A stretch of 64,000 bases of DNA from Tretioscincus oriximinensis (taxonomy: Eukaryota > Chordata > Lepidosauria > Squamata > Gymnophthalmidae): positions 936,987-1,000,986 of the forward strand of contig JAJVDF010000162.1 of assembly GCA_022410635.1 (NCBI GenBank). Reading direction: 5' to 3'. A program made the position numbers and the translations under genes. The notes under the pieces were generated by a model. It was not told the origin of the DNA and searched no databases. It saw nothing but the letters and a program-made list of their open reading frames with translations. Positions 23,396 through 36,289 of the stretch are shown here, piece by piece; the first letter of the stretch is position 1; each line of letters begins with the position of its first letter.

Positions 23396-24027
23396 ATTTT
23401 AAAGTGTAATAACAGCACATTCCTCTGCCCTAATGCGATTAAAAATGCACTAGCTGAGGCATTTTTACTCGTAGGACACACCTGCCCAACTTGCNCTGAT
23501 CCGGAGTTCCTTCAAAGTATGATTTTGTAGGTATCTCCAAGGTTTTCGGAAGGTATTTGCAGACAGCTTCGAAGTTGATCCTGGAAACAGACTGCAACGC
23601 TGGCTCCGGAGCTGTCCACAAAGAAGTGCTGAAACATTGGCAAGGATGGCAGAAGGCGAGGCAGCAAGTGATTGTCTCCACTGATATTTNCACAACAACA
23701 CATATAATCCGCATCATGCTAAAGGAGAGGCACAGGGCCTGTGCACATGAGAGATTAATGCCATCCAGGCGACCCAGACACATGTTCTCATGGCTTGTCA
23801 GCAACCAATTCACTACAGCTCTCCTTTATTCCATGACTTTTGGGAGCAGATATATTCTGGAATTTGTGGCTACAAATCCACTCCCAAAAGCCACTGTTTG
23901 CTGTCNGGGTGAGATCCTGGCTGAATCAGGGAGGTGTTACGCAAGAGCTGCGTCTGTGAGGTGGCAGCATCATGCACATTGCCATGGTGGCGGCGCAGTT
24001 CTCACAATCCCAGGTTATATCCTATAT

Positions 24028-24290
24028 CCCGGGTTATTTATTTACTTGTACTCATATTCCACCCTAGACCCAAAGGTCTCAGGGCAGCCAACCAAAGGGT
24101 GGTGCACATAGCTTTTGTTCCTTTCTCAACAACAGACAGCCTGTCAAGTAGGTGGGGCTGAGAGAGTTCTAAAGAACTGTGACTGGCCCGAAGTCACCCA
24201 GGTGGCTTTCATGGAGGAGTGGGGAGTCGAACCAGGAGACTATCANATAAGAGTCCAACACTAACTACCGCACCAAACTGGCTCACCAAG
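24028..24290 (-). mobile_element. SINE-1, tail variant a (L2-like tail)
   Basis: Minus-strand copy. Tail tatttatttacttgtactc then ccaaaggtctcagggcagcc, which matches the L2 3' ends in this window. Body agttctaaagaactgtgac, B box in reverse gggagtcgaaccagg, and head near 24285. Confidence 0.85.
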
Positions 24291-24299
24291 GGTTATAAG

Positions 24300-24598
24300 C
24301 CTTCGCATGCCCAGGTCCGCAGTGGTACATCAGTTTAGCGCCCTGGTGTTTCAGCAGAGATACTGAGTTCGAAGTCCTGTGTCAGCTGTGATGAGGGGGG
24401 AGCGCCCTTTACTGGCTTCAACTGTTGCCAACCCAGCTATTCGAAAGCAAGGAATTGTGATTAGATAAATAGGACCATTACAGTGTGTTGGGACATATAG
24501 AATGTAAATCTTCGGACGATAAATAAGCTCGTTAGCCGCTTCAGATCTCTTTGGGTGAGAAAAGTGGGGTATAAAAATCTTATTTTTCTTCCTCTAAA
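24300..24598 (+). mobile_element. SINE-2 copy
   Basis: Head caggtccgcagtggtacatc, B-box-like gagttcgaagtcctg, body aacccagctattcgaaagca, tail gagaaaagtggggtataaaa. It directly follows a minus-strand SINE-1. Confidence 0.8.
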
Positions 24599-25109
24599 GG
24601 ACTTTAGTTAACGTACTTAAGGCAGTTGCATCTTCAAAAAAGAGAAGCCCAAGAAGTTTTACTAGGGCAATCTCAACAGTATGTGGAGATGTAGTCACAG
24701 TCTGTTGTTTCTAGTTTTATCTTCTATGAGGTAAACAGCCTTCTGTCTTCATCCTAAGAATAGGCCAAGGAAGGGTGGAATATTGAAACATACAGGGTTT
24801 TTAAAAAAATAAATCAGACATCATATTAAAACCAGACATTAAGGGGAACAGCCACTTATCCTTATGTACACAAGATGTCTCATTAACCGGACAATTGACC
24901 ACCTAGTCATGAAAGCACACAGTTTGTTTACCTTAAGAAGGAAGAGACCTAAAACCCAGGGCATAAAATGATGTAGGGAATCCTTGTTTTGCTGTCAAAT
25001 TTTGTTTCAGTCTCCGATAATCCTTGGGCTTGTGGGTATTTGCAGCTAGTCTAGGGCTATTGATTTCAAAGGANTGTTTCAGATACGGTTCTTTGCCTTT
25101 TGAACATCT

Positions 25110-25705
25110 TTATTTCACAGATCGTGTGGAAAGCCCGGAAAGACGGCATTTAAGAGATGATTTAACTAAAATACATAGAATCATACAGGGGATGGATACG
25201 TTGAATAAAATTGAATTCCACAACACTAGGACCAAGGGTCATTGCTTGAAAGTGATTGGCAGAAGAGTTAGGACAGGCAACTCTTTCACCCAGAGGGTAA
25301 CTGGTCTGTGGAATTCACTTCCAGAAAAGGTGGTGGTAGGTAGCAGCATGGATACTTTAAGGCTCTGTCTATACAGAGCCTTTTTCCTGGGCTCTACCAG
25401 CGAATGGGGCCTGCCATAGTCTCATACTGGCATGTGGAAGGCCAAGCTCTGTCCCAAGATGTTACCCAGAATAAGGCTCCATGTGGAAGGGCCTAAAATA
25501 GGCTTAGATAAATTCATGGAACATAAGTATCAATATCTATTAGGATGGAAAAAACAGGCAGGATTCCTGAAATATCACTTTCAGGGAGTTAAGAACAGGG
25601 TTTTGCCTTCTTCTTCTTGGAACGGCCTTGGTCCCACTGTGTGAGAGACAGAATGCTGGACTACAGCCTGATTCAGCCTGACTCCTCTTACGTCCTTTTG
25701 TTTCT
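25110..25705 (+). mobile_element. CR1-A LINE 3' end, split by MITE-TAA
   Basis: Coding remnant RTGNSFTQRVTGLWNSLPEK, then the 3' UTR. The element is interrupted at 25361-25493 and resumes ggcttagataaattcatgga. The tail region is near 25690. Confidence 0.8.
25361..25493. mobile_element. MITE-TAA copy with TAA target duplication
   Basis: Starts ggctctgtctatacagagcc, ends ccatgtggaagggcc, flanked by TAA at 25358-25360 and 25494-25496. Removing it restores a contiguous CR1-A sequence, which confirms its limits. TAA duplications and GGCCCTGTCC ends resemble PIF/Harbinger elements. Confidence 0.75.
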
Positions 25706-25739
25706 ACAAACTTAACGACGTATCCCAGCAATCCATTAC

Positions 25740-26050
25740 ATATTACTGCCTGTTGACATATTTTTAATTTTTATCTCCATCTCTCCCTCCACCCTCCGGC
25801 AGTTACGTATTCAATTCCTTATACGTACGTNATTGTGGAAATATTACATTTAGAAAATTAATCTAACTTCCAATTTTTCACTTTCACTCCTAAATTTATT
25901 TTCTATTTTCACTATCCATCATTTTTGCTTACACATTCTAATCTTTCCTATATTACTTATATTATGGATACAACCATTTGCTATTCCTACTGCTGGTGCA
26001 TTTACAATATAATTATACCATAAAGTTTGCTTGACTTAAAAAAAAAGAAA
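25740..26050. mobile_element. possible L1 3' UTR fragment
   Basis: AT-rich sequence partly resembling the L1 3' region at 41760-41860 (tttttgcttaca, ttcactcc). It ends in an A-run near 26040. Orientation is unclear and no frame is readable. Confidence 0.3.
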
Positions 26051-26295
26051 GTCCCAGAAGTTGTGGGTCACATCCTACGATGGAGATGTTAGAACCTAGG
26101 AAAGGAATGCAAAATCTTTGCCCCCATGACAATGTGAAATGGGTTAAAGATCTTAAGCCAGGTTGCCCCATCTTGATGTTGATTGGATAGAGATACTTGG
26201 AAGTGGCTTACAAAACCCAACATTTAATTCCCAGAACTGGCAATCTTAGTGGGAGTCTTCTTCCCTTCATTTTTCTGTACTTTCTCACTGAACTA

Positions 26296-26867
26296 TACTT
26301 TTAAAAATACTTTTTATTATTTTATGCCTAACATAAGCATTATAATGACTTCATACAGTGTCATTTATAATCAAATTATATAGCATTTCCAAATCCAATA
26401 AATCCAGTATATTCCATCTACCCTTGACNCACCCTAATCCCTCCCATCCCACATGAGATTGACACATCTTAAGTACACTTGATATTCACCCCACACCATT
26501 GTTAGACTGATCACAAACTATTAGTTTCCTCCAATCTTCCATCCATCCTAAATCGTTAATAAAGTCTAGAATTAATTGGTCCATCAAATAGTTCTGCCAC
26601 CTATGTATTTCCTATTTGCTTTTGTCTTTCCATTCCACTGCCTGNGTGGCCATTATCATCTGTGATAAAATATATTGTTCATTTCTNGCTATCCCTTGAA
26701 AGTCTGGCAGCACACACATTTCTTTAGATAGGGGAAGATCATAACCTAAGAGACGTATTTATTTGCCAAACCAGATTCTAGAATTGTGGTACCATTGGAC
26801 ATTCCCAAAGCATATGGCTATACGTCTCTTGGGTTNCCAGCAATGGGGTGTCATGTTAGGAACTTTA
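26296..26867 (-). mobile_element. L1 LINE 3' end with target duplication
   Basis: The minus strand encodes a broken ORF2 C-terminus (recognisable block VEWKDKSKQEIHRWQNYLMD). Exact 11 bp repeats TCACTGAACTA flank it (26285-26295 and 26868-26878). It is more decayed than the L1 copies at 12587 and 48873. Confidence 0.82.
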
Positions 26868-26878
26868 TCACTGAACTA

Positions 26879-28418
26879 GATTTGTCCTGCTGTGACGATG
26901 CCAGCAACAGTGAAAGACTCCCCACCCCAAAGTGGAAGAAGAAAAATGTATCTGCCCAGCCCAAGGTAGGCTTGAAATGGGAATTTTCCATTTCTCTCGG
27001 AGCCCATATTTCTCCTGTGCTCCTTTGCTCAGCATTGTGCCATAGGTGCTGTCATGCTCAATCTGCTTCCAGCACACACCCAACCCCTGCCCTGGTCGCT
27101 CGATAAATCTGGTGTGCAAGGGTTGCCTTGGGGTTAATCCTATAAATAATTTTGATTAAAAAAATGGAATCCCCTCTGGGAGATATTCATCACGGGATTG
27201 TCATTTCATGGGAGAGAAAGGTTTAATCTCTCCCCCAGCCCCCCACGTTGGAGGACAGCACCGTGGGGAGGGGGCAGAATGCATTTTATAATGGCTGCTT
27301 CCACCTTGAATTGACCTTGCTAAATCTCCATGCTGTTCCCCCCCCCTCCCACCCCGCTTCACTGCTCCCAAGAGAATGCCCCATCTGTTCTCATCTAGGC
27401 ACTGAACACCAGCTTTAGACCAAGGCTCCCTCCGGGGTCAAGGCACTTTCTAAGAGCCTGTCTTGCTCCAGTGCGTCAGAAGGAAGCTTTTTATTTCTCA
27501 GGCCATCTGCGAGTTTTTTCTTCTGTAGGAATTTCTTTCCTGCGTGAGAGTAGGAGGACAGGTACTTTGGTGGGGTTGCTACCAGTGAGCAGGGCATGCC
27601 ACGCCCGAGATTGGAAGGTCTGGTTTGCATCATTCGCATGGACCACTGCCCAGAGATCTTTCCCAATGCCCCTGGCACTTGGTGGGCAACAGCACTGGCT
27701 GCATTAGGAAAGATGACCAACAGTGCAGATTCCTGTTCCTGCCAATTGGCTGCGCTGTGCTCTGCTGTAAGGTTGNCACTCATGGCAACCCAAAATCGGT
27801 GACCCCCTCCCTCCTCCCTGTTCCACTGGTGGGAACAGAAGGAGACTTGGGTCCTTTGCCTTCCCAGTCATGGTCAGCTTACCAGCAGGAGGAGGGACCT
27901 GGGAATGGACCCCTGATGTCCAAGTTGAAATTCTGAGAATTCAGGAGACATGTGCCAATCCAACTCTGCCACAGATGTATAAATACTCAGTCTGTTAAGA
28001 ATCTATCATGGCTGCATGCGAATGTTGGAGTGAACGTGGCATCACAGCCCGTCATGCATGACATACATCATGGAAAGATGACTACAAGGGCAGCTTAAGA
28101 TAACTGCCTTCTCTCATCCCTTCTCCTTCCTGCACTGAGAGACTCTGCTAGAAGTTGGCAGCATCCATAAAATGGCAAAATCTTTCTGGTTCCAGCTCTC
28201 TGGCAATTGCTGTTTCAGGTCTATAGAAATTCTATTGACAGTTACACTGAACCAGGGAAAAATGCAGAGAACCGCATGCCTCCCCATTCTTCTCGAGCAG
28301 GAGGATGCATTTGGACAGCTGATCAAACTGCACAATCCAAATGTGTCCCCTTAGCAGCCAGGAAATTTAGTTCCTGGTTATTGGAGGCCTGTGTCAAGCT
28401 CTGAGGTATCTGCAAGCA
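26879..28418. other. no recognisable feature
   Basis: About 1.5 kb of moderately GC-rich DNA with short open frames on both strands. None resembles a known protein, and I see no paired splice signals around them. Confidence 0.45.
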
Positions 28419-28421
28419 TAA

Positions 28422-28543
28422 GGCCCTTATTCTGGGTTATATCTCGGTATAGAGCTTGGTCATCCACATGCCAGTGTAGCATGTAGATGGCACATTCCTA
28501 TTCTGAGATATAGCCAAGAAGAAGGCTCNGGGGGGACGGGGCC
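28422..28543. mobile_element. MITE-TAA copy with TAA target duplication
   Basis: Starts ggcccttattctgggttata and ends near gggggacggggcc, flanked by TAA (28419-28421 and 28544-28546). The centre contains catgccagtgtagcatgtag. Confidence 0.65.
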
Positions 28544-28924
28544 TAAGAGTAACAGGGGAAGTGAGGGCCTTTTCCAGAAAAGGCATAATTCTTTGTCCAA
28601 TACAGTGGGATCACTGCAGCTGAGAACGGTTCCTCCCCATGGAAGCATGAACTAGCGCACAAGAGGAGAGATTGCTAGCATCCTGGGACCTCACCTCTCC
28701 TCATTCTCAATTTAACATCTCCAGATTCCCAACTCAGGCATACAGTGTTGGGAAGCTGGAGATGCTGTCTTGGTACCACAGGTCTCCTCCAAGACAACAT
28801 CTCCATCTTCCCACACAGGTGCTCACGTGAAGAGAAAACCGTTGTCTTGGAACCACATGTCTCCTCCTCCAGGACAACATCTATGCCCAACACTGGTGCA
28901 TAGAAGGGGAGGGAAGCAGCATCT

Positions 28925-29530
28925 GATTTATTGTTTATAAATTTATTTGCATTTACATTCCCCCCATACCCAAAGGCCTCAGGGCTGATCACAATAAAAA
29001 AATATTAAAACAGATTAAAATAGAGGAATTTTAAAATGCGACAGTCTAAAATACAACCGTGCCTTCAAGGAGCAGGGAATATTTGGCTCACCCAAATGAA
29101 TAGGTGAACAGCTGCATCTTCACTAGGTGCCTGAACGTTTACAGTATGGGTGCCTGGAGCACTTTANAGGGGAGAGAATTCCACACCTTGGGGGGCCACC
29201 ACAGAGAAGGCCCTACCATGTGTCCATATCCTTTGANGAGTGAAGGAAGTGGGACTGTCAGGAGAGCCTCATTAGAAGATCTTAGGATGCAGTCAGGGAC
29301 GTATGGGAGGAGATGTTCCTTCAAATGTTTGGGGCCTTGTAAGTCAATGTTAATACCTTGAATTAGGCTCCGTAGTGAATAGGCAGCCAATGCAGTTCTT
29401 TCAAGACCAGCTTAGTATGTGCCTGGCTAGCTGTAAATGTCAACAGCCTTACTGCTGAGTTCTTCACCAAGTGTAACTTCCAAACCCTCTTCAGGGGTAG
29501 GGCCTCATAGAGCGCTTTACAATGTTGGCA
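28925..29530 (-). mobile_element. L2 LINE ORF2 C-terminus and 3' UTR (broken)
   Basis: The minus strand encodes decayed L2 sequence (CNALYEALPLKRVWKL, LVLKELHWLPIHYGA, FKVLTLTYKAPN) and ends ataaatttataaacaataa. It has multiple stops and frameshifts. The plus strand shows ggggccaccacagagaaggc, the usual face of this repeat. Confidence 0.85.
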
Positions 29531-29740
29531 CTACCCCCCCCTGCTCCAGGACTTAATATTTCCAGCTGCCCAACACTGATGGAGGAGGAGGAACTGGTGT
29601 CTTGAAACTACACCCCTTCTCCAGGATTTAGTATCTCCAACTGTCTTGCATTGACATGGAGGGGAAGTTTAAGGTAAGCTTTTATGTTGCCTGTACTTCT
29701 TCTTGCTTGGATTTTTAAAAAAATTGAGAACATACTATTT

Positions 29741-29945
29741 AGAATCATAGGGTCCAACCCCATGTTCAATGCAGGAATCACGAAACATTCCCAGATAGAT
29801 GGCTCCCCAACCTCTGTTTGGATATTCCCATCGAAGGAGAACTTCCACCCCCTGTGGCAACTGATTCCACTGGCTGATCACCCTTATTTTTGCATGGTGT
29901 CTTATTGATATCTAACTTATATTGCATTATTCTTGTTTTTGATGG
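29741..29945 (-). mobile_element. CR1-B LINE 3' end
   Basis: tagaatcatagggtccaacc then ccatgttcaatgcaggaatc, the CR1 3' terminus in reverse orientation. Confidence 0.8.
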
Positions 29946-29954
29946 CCCAATAAC

Positions 29955-30215
29955 AAAAAGTGTGGTGTAATGGAAAGAATGCTGGGTTTCTATCTGGGAG
30001 TCTCCCAGTTTGATTCCACACTCCTCCAGGAAGCCAGCTGAGTAGCCTTGGGCCAATCACAGTTCTTTAGAACTCTCTCAGTCCTGTTTCTGTTGTGGGT
30101 TTCTGTTGTGGAGGTTATGTGCAGTGCCCTTTGGTTGGCTGTCCTGAGACCTTCTGTGACTGGGTGGGGTATAAGTACAAATACATAAAATAAATAAGTA
30201 AATAAATAAAAAAGA
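29955..30215 (+). mobile_element. SINE-1, tail variant a
   Basis: Head tggtgtaatggaaagaatgc, B box agtttgattccacac, body tctttagaactctctcagtc, tail tggggtataagtacaaatac and AAATAAATAAGTAAATAAAT. A near-complete copy. Confidence 0.85.
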
Positions 30216-30915
30216 ATTTAGTAGGAAAAGTGGCAGAAGGAGTGTTGTGCATTAGAACCAAGGCATTCCCTCATTTTATTCTTCTTTCTCTTTTTCTGAG
30301 TACATTTATGGTGTAAACATCTGGTCACCAGTCGTTGGGAAAAGACACTAGACTAATTATCCCTGATCAATGATTCAATAGACATAACAGATCTCCACGC
30401 CTGTAAACAAAGCAGCCCACACAAGTAATGTCACCAAGATGTCTGATGTGAGGAATGGCAGTCTTCCTAATGATCACAGTGTGCCCTTGGCAATCAATGA
30501 AGCTTCTAGTAAATCAACAGTGTGAGCTCCTGTGAGGAGATTCATTTGAGCTTTAATCTTTCACATAGCTGAGCATGGAGGTCAAGGGTCGACTGTCTCA
30601 AAGATCCAAGGCGATATTGACAGCCAAAAGGAAAATACGATATTTTACTTAGTTTCTGCCTTCCGATTGACAAAATATTCTGGTGTAGATTTCCATGGAT
30701 TTGCCAAGATGAGTCNATTCAAAGGGTCTTTGGGGGACAATCAAAATATAATTAGCCCAAAACTCCCTTTTCAGCAAGCAGACGCTAGAAATCCTATTGA
30801 TTTCTTTTTTTTGAGGGAGTTGAGTAAGCTACCAACTGAATCTTTATTTAAAAGCTAAGNGAAAGAGTTGGAATTTAATATGATTTCTGGTTTCTTAAAA
30901 CAGTCTCTACCAACC
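30216..30915. other. no recognisable feature
   Basis: AT-rich sequence without coding signal or a repeat family that I can name. Confidence 0.45.
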
Positions 30916-31139
30916 TGAAGGAGGAGGAGAAGCAGAAGAAAAANCAGAAGAAAAAGAAAGATGAGGAAAGGTTAGTTTTTATACCACACTTTTCTCAACC
31001 TGAAGGGACTCAAAGCACCTTCTGTTCTTCTCTTTACAACAGACACCTTGTGAAAAAGATGGGGCTGAGAAAGAACCGTGACTAGCCTAAGATGACCCAG
31101 CTGGCTTTTGTGGAGGAGTGCAGAATTGAACTGGGAGAC
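30916..31139 (-). mobile_element. SINE-1 tail b with purine tract, cut by gap
   Basis: Purine tract 30916-30968, then tagtttttataccacacttt and SINE-1 body up to gaattgaactgggagac (B box, reverse), where the assembly gap starts. Confidence 0.75.
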
Positions 31140-31342
31140 NNNNNNNNNNNNNNNNNNNNNNNNNNNNNNNNNNNNNNNNNNNNNNNNNNNNNNNNNNNNN
31201 NNNNNNNNNNNNNNNNNNNNNNNNNNNNNNNNNNNNNNNNNNNNNNNNNNNNNNNNNNNNNNNNNNNNNNNNNNNNNNNNNNNNNNNNNNNNNNNNNNNN
31301 NNNNNNNNNNNNNNNNNNNNNNNNNNNNNNNNNNNNNNNNNN
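31140..31342. other. assembly gap (203 N)
   Basis: A run of 203 unresolved bases inside a SINE-1 copy. Open frames crossing it have no meaning. Confidence 0.99.
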
Positions 31343-32499
31343 GGGGGGTGGGAGGAGGCACATTCAAGCACTTACCATCTCTCTCTCTCAGTCTGCAAGT
31401 TGAATGTCAATACAAAATGGCTGAGAGAGAGACTGTAGCCCCTCCTAGACAGCCCTCCCATTGGTTCATGGATTGGCAACCCCTTTTGTCAATTAAAAAA
31501 ACTGCCTGGAAGGTTTTGATTTGTTGGCAGCTCCTCTATGAAAGGAGATTTTCATAGAGGAGCTGTGAATGTGTTCGCCGAATCCCACAAACCCCGAGGA
31601 CAGCCGCCACTGTTGTGTACACAGGTATAGGCCCCAGTCCTTTCCCCCACTGGATACCAATTTGTCAGCTTCATTTGAAACATCATCCACGATGGATTTA
31701 TCTTTATTTCATCTCACCTCCAATGGGTTGGATCAAAGGAAGATTCACCAATACAGCTTTGGCCTTCAATTGAAGCTGATGGACTACTGTGCGGAATGAA
31801 TCAGACCAGAGGAAGAATTCTCAGCCTGATGTGGGCTTTCAATGAAGCTGACAAACTAGCATGTAGTGGGTGGCCACTGGATTCAATCCACACACTGTGG
31901 CGGTGAAAGCTGGTGCCTTAGTGCCAGAGGGTTTACTTTCAACTCTGGGACAAGATGGGTTTTGTCCCCATGAACCTAAGATCACAAGCAGAAGACAACT
32001 GTTAATCAAATCCCTGCAAATGATTTTCAGAGGAGTTCTGCCTGTTCCTCCACTATAGAAACAGTTCCTTCGCATCAACTCTGATTACTTCAATGTAATG
32101 GAGTCCTGCTGGATCAGGCCATAGTATCCTGGTGTCACATAGTTTCTAGGCATTTTCAAGGAGACAAAGGTGAAAGTTTCACATGGGCTGCAGGAATACG
32201 GGGGGTTCGGACCATAATGATACTTATATACTTAACAAGATTACCAGAATACCGCGAGAAGATGTCAGCACAGCTCAATGCAGAATCGCTGGCTGAGCAT
32301 GCTCAGTATTTACTTCCTGATTAGTCATCTTGTCGGTTCCACAGGGATTTAAAGGTGCAGTGTGACGGCTGCATTCTGCAATTGTTTCTCACATTGTGAA
32401 TTTTAACACATGTGCATGCAGTTCTGCTTTGAACACTATTGAACACTAAATAATTGTCCTGCTTACCCGCTCAACCTGATGTATCTGAGTATCCATTCT
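31343..32499. other. no recognisable feature
   Basis: A short piece at 32100-32125 (gagtcctgctggatcaggcc) looks like a CR1-A terminus. The rest is unassigned. Confidence 0.4.
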
Positions 32500-32640
32500 A
32501 GCAATGCCTGAACAGCCATTCTTAGCCTCCATGAATTTGTCTAACCTTTTCTTAAAACTAACAAGACTAATTGCTGTCACCACCTTTGCTAGAAATCCAG
32601 AGAGCCAATTTTCTATAAAGACACCCAGCACAATTACTAT
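32500..32640 (-). mobile_element. CR1-A LINE 3' UTR fragment
   Basis: tccatgaatttgtctaacct and caccacctttgctagaaatc match the CR1-A 3' UTR in reverse orientation. Confidence 0.6.
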
Positions 32641-34384
32641 AATGAAGCTATTAAAGCCATGTTAATCCAGGTCCAGAAAATCTACCCAAGTGCTCTCATA
32701 GCAGTTTAGAGAGTAACAAGATAAAGGTAGACATCAGGAGCTTTCACAGACAAGTCAGTTTTTTCAGATACCACTAACTCTATTTCTTAGCACCTGAAGA
32801 AGCAGACCTGTCTATGAAAACTAAGCCTGCCTATCTTTTTTTTGTTAATCTCTAAACTGCCACGAGATTGCTAGATTTGGATGTCTTTAATTTGCATTTT
32901 ATTTGATTTAAAATTTAAAATTTACAAACAAATGTACTCTAAACAATTTGGAGATATATTAAAGTTCCTAATTTCAGGTCAGTATTTTTCTTAATTCTCA
33001 TAATTTCCTCTCTGAAATATCTTGATGCTTATTGATTGGTTTGCTTATTCCATTAAATCTGAGCATTTTTGTAGTTGACCAAGGCTGCAGGCCCATGAAG
33101 CTTTCCTACCACAATGGTAGAAACATCATAATGGCTATGCCCCATGGGATAATGGTTCCGCCTAACAGAATTTCAGTAATCCACTTGGGGAAAAAGTCTG
33201 TCGCCGTTGATTTTACTGATAGTTGATGTTTTCAGAGACAAGTGTGAAACTCCCTATAAACTCTTGTATTCCTGTTCGGAAGCCTTTGTGTGCCGTTCAG
33301 TTAAGGGAGAAGGTAGGATATCGTGAGAAGATATGCAATCAGATAGAAAATAAGCCAATCATGAAAATACACTGAGAAGAGGGCATGGAGAGCAGATGAA
33401 TTCTTGGACGTGCAATGTGGCAATTTCCTCCAAGGTTCATTGTGGAAGGTTGAGGATATGGATGCATCAGCCCACAACTGGGTTATTCTGGATTTTGGAA
33501 CCATTGCATTTTTTAACTCGCTGTGTGGAGAGGAGCTTTAAACTGATTCTGCATGACCTCTGCTTGGAAGACATGTCTGGCCTTTCAACATCTTTGCCTG
33601 AGTGTTAATCACCTATGGGTGCCTGGGACCTGTGATTGGACATTCCATAGGCTCCAGAAGAGCCAAATAATCTTTTCCCCCCAACTTCAGATAGCTAAAT
33701 ATCTCAGGTCAACATTCTGTAACCCTTTTTTCCCTAGCCTTTTCTTTTCTTCTTTTTTTCACCATATATTAACGTGCTTCCCGTAGTGAATTTTACAGAA
33801 TAAAAGCTCCTTTGTGTGCTTTTTGTGAAGAGTGCTTCATATGTGTGGCAAATGGTACCGAATCAATAATAATGTACTTATCCTGGCCTTCATTTTCCTC
33901 TCCTTTGAGATAATTGCATTGAACAACTGTGAGCGAACGGGATGAATATTCTGCAAAAGGTCAAACCCAGTTCCATACACACACACAAGCGCACACACCC
34001 TATTTACATATTTCCTCTGGTTGTTTTGTTTTGTGTTCACCCCACATTACCATTTCTAGCTTTAATTGTTTTCTGGAGCATTTCATTTCTCAGTTTCTAA
34101 TTCTCAAGGTTTCCAAGTACCAGGGGTGAAATAGGCTGTCAAACAAAATGTCCTTCAAATCTAATATACCGGTAAGTCTGAATCATAAAAGATCCAGAGA
34201 TGTGACTTTGTCATTCAACTAAGCACTCTACAAGTAAGGATGTTATCTTTCCATCCATTTATGTGAACCCACATTGAATAATGTGGTTTTATTGAGGGCA
34301 TAAAGATTGCAAAGTACTGTTTTGAGTACTTGAGTTACCCCAATATTCTTGAAGCGACGATTGGTATTTAAGTGTTCTTAAACT
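32641..34384. other. no gene recognised
   Basis: Low-copy AT-rich DNA. Short open frames exist but none is convincing. Confidence 0.45.
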
Positions 34385-34510
34385 TAACATTGGTCTGTGG
34401 AACTTACCTCCAGAAGAGGTGATAATAGATAACAGCCTGGAGAGCTTTACGATAGGATTAGACCACTAATGGAAACCACAGGTATCAATAGCTATTAGGT
34501 TGAATCCCTT
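34385..34510 (+). mobile_element. CR1-A LINE fragment
   Basis: ttggtctgtggaacttacct followed by aggtatcaatagctattagg, the CR1-A C-terminal/3' UTR junction. Confidence 0.65.
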
Positions 34511-34680
34511 GGTACTGCCAATTCAGGTATTTGAAAGAAAGTAGATTTGCAATTTACATTTCAAATGCATTCATGAGTACCACCACTAATCTGTTGGGGA
34601 AGATAGAATAGATGTAAGCCTTTGGGCAAAAATTAAACCTTGTAATTCTCTGTACACCGAGAGAGGCTATAAATGCTAGA
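34511..34680 (+). mobile_element. SINE-2 3' part
   Basis: ctgttggggaagatagaata, then agcctttgggcaaaaattaa and gaggctataaatgctag. The pyrimidine tract that follows is its expanded tail. Confidence 0.65.
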
Positions 34681-34830
34681 TTCTCCTATTTTTTCCTCCT
34701 TCCTCCTCCTTTTTCTTCCTTCCTCCTTCTCCTCCTTCTCCTCCTTCTCCTCCTTCTCCTCCTTATCCTCCTTATCCTCCTTCTCCTCCTTCTCCTCCTT
34801 CTCCTCCTTCTCCTCCTCATCCTTCTTTAA
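34681..34830. repeat. (CTCCTT)n pyrimidine tract
   Basis: Regular CTCCTT units (34725-34815) directly after a SINE-2 tail. Confidence 0.9.
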
Positions 34831-35334
34831 CTGTGTATGCAGGGGACATGGAATGAAAGGTAGGTCAAAGTATGGAAATGCAACTTTCCAGCAATGCCTC
34901 CCCCATGTGATCAGGTTCTTCCAGAAGGGTGGTGTATCCCTTTACCCTTGATCACCACCAACAGAACAACTGCTGTTAGTGACCGAGGCCACTCGGAAGA
35001 GTAGGCAGTGCTTCCAGGGTGTGCAAAACTCAAATTGAGATGTAGTTGGAAGGCAACAGTTTGCTGACCTTCCTCTACCTTTCATTCAACATCCCCTGTA
35101 AATGCAAATCTCCACCCCCATGGGCTGCCACTGTTTATTACAGACAGCATTTACCTGGTGAAATGTTAAGAGTGACATTTGAACATCTGCTGAGAATATT
35201 GGCTTGACGTCATTCCTTGTCCTGTGATGGTGTAATTCAGAAATGAAATTTAAAAAATTATCTAGGGAGAAGGCAAAGAATTATTGTGTTCTTATGCTCT
35301 TTGAAGCTAATAGGCAGAAGAGTTAGAAGGTAGA

Positions 35335-35500
35335 AAGGAATCAAAGCAGCTCTGTTCTTCTCTTCACAACAGACACCTTGTGAAGTATGCGGAGCTGAGA
35401 CAGCTCCAAAGAACTGTGGTTAGTTGAAATGTTTGTGGTGGAGTGTAAAATCGAAACAGGAGACTTCCAGATAAGAGTTTGATATTCTAACCTTACTTAG
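35335..35500 (-). mobile_element. SINE-1 body and head
   Basis: caacagacaccttgtgaagt, then ctccaaagaactgtggttag and aaatcgaaacaggagacttc (reverse B box). The tail is lost. Confidence 0.7.
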
Positions 35501-35695
35501 AAGATGGTAGTAACTAGGAACCTGGATGGCTTTAAAATAGGAGTACAGAAATTCATGGGCACCATATGTACTAACCGCTTCTAGGGTGGAAGTCTTGATA
35601 CTGCCTCCAGGATGGAGAAATAGGTAATATTCCTGAAATGCCGTTTGTAGACTGTGGTCTGGTTCAGTAGGGTTCTTCTTATGTTCTTAGAAAAG
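35501..35695 (+). mobile_element. CR1-A LINE 3' end
   Basis: 3' UTR remnant ending ttcagtagggttcttcttat and gttcttag. Confidence 0.7.
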
Positions 35696-36289
35696 ATACT
35701 AGACTAACCTACAATTATTAAAAAATAGAATCCTTACTTTTCAGATACACTGGCAATAGAGGAGTCAAACGATACCTAGCTATTATAATTCGGGGGGGGA
35801 GTCTAACTGGATATAGAAATTCAGCTCAAATAGTTTTCTCTTCTCTACAAAATATNAACTTTTTATTATTGTTCCACTTCTCTGAATAAGAAAGGAAGCA
35901 GAACACGAATCCAATTCCTTTTCTTTTATGACTCATTGTTTATTGAAACATTTTCTAACAATCACACTGTAATGNCAAAAAAGAGAAAAGGAAAGGTATA
36001 GCCAGAGGTGTAAAACACTGTATTATAACATCTGAACTGAAAAATTAATTTTTCAGCTTGTGAATAATGGGCAGCAATCTTGCATATGGATGTGAGGCAT
36101 CAGTTTTGTAAGACATAATTTATTATGAACAAAGAGATGAGAAGTGGATTTCAATTTTTCATCAGGTGCAAAGCCCGTTCATAGATCATCTTATTGGGCT
36201 TTTAAAAATTATTGCTAAAATAATTTCTGGGGATCCAACTTGTGGTTGGGTAACACAAGCCATGAAGTTGACCTGGTTTTTGCTTCAAT
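35696..36289. other. no recognisable feature
   Basis: AT-rich spacer with no repeat or gene that I recognise. Confidence 0.45.

Noticed and set aside
30972..31557. Frames crossing 31140-31342
   Set aside because: They read through an assembly gap of Ns and are artefacts.
33032..33226. Possible membrane-protein exon on the minus strand (LLGGTIIPWGIAIMMFLP)
   Set aside because: Hydrophobic but short, followed at once by a stop, without convincing splice sites or a family that I recognise.
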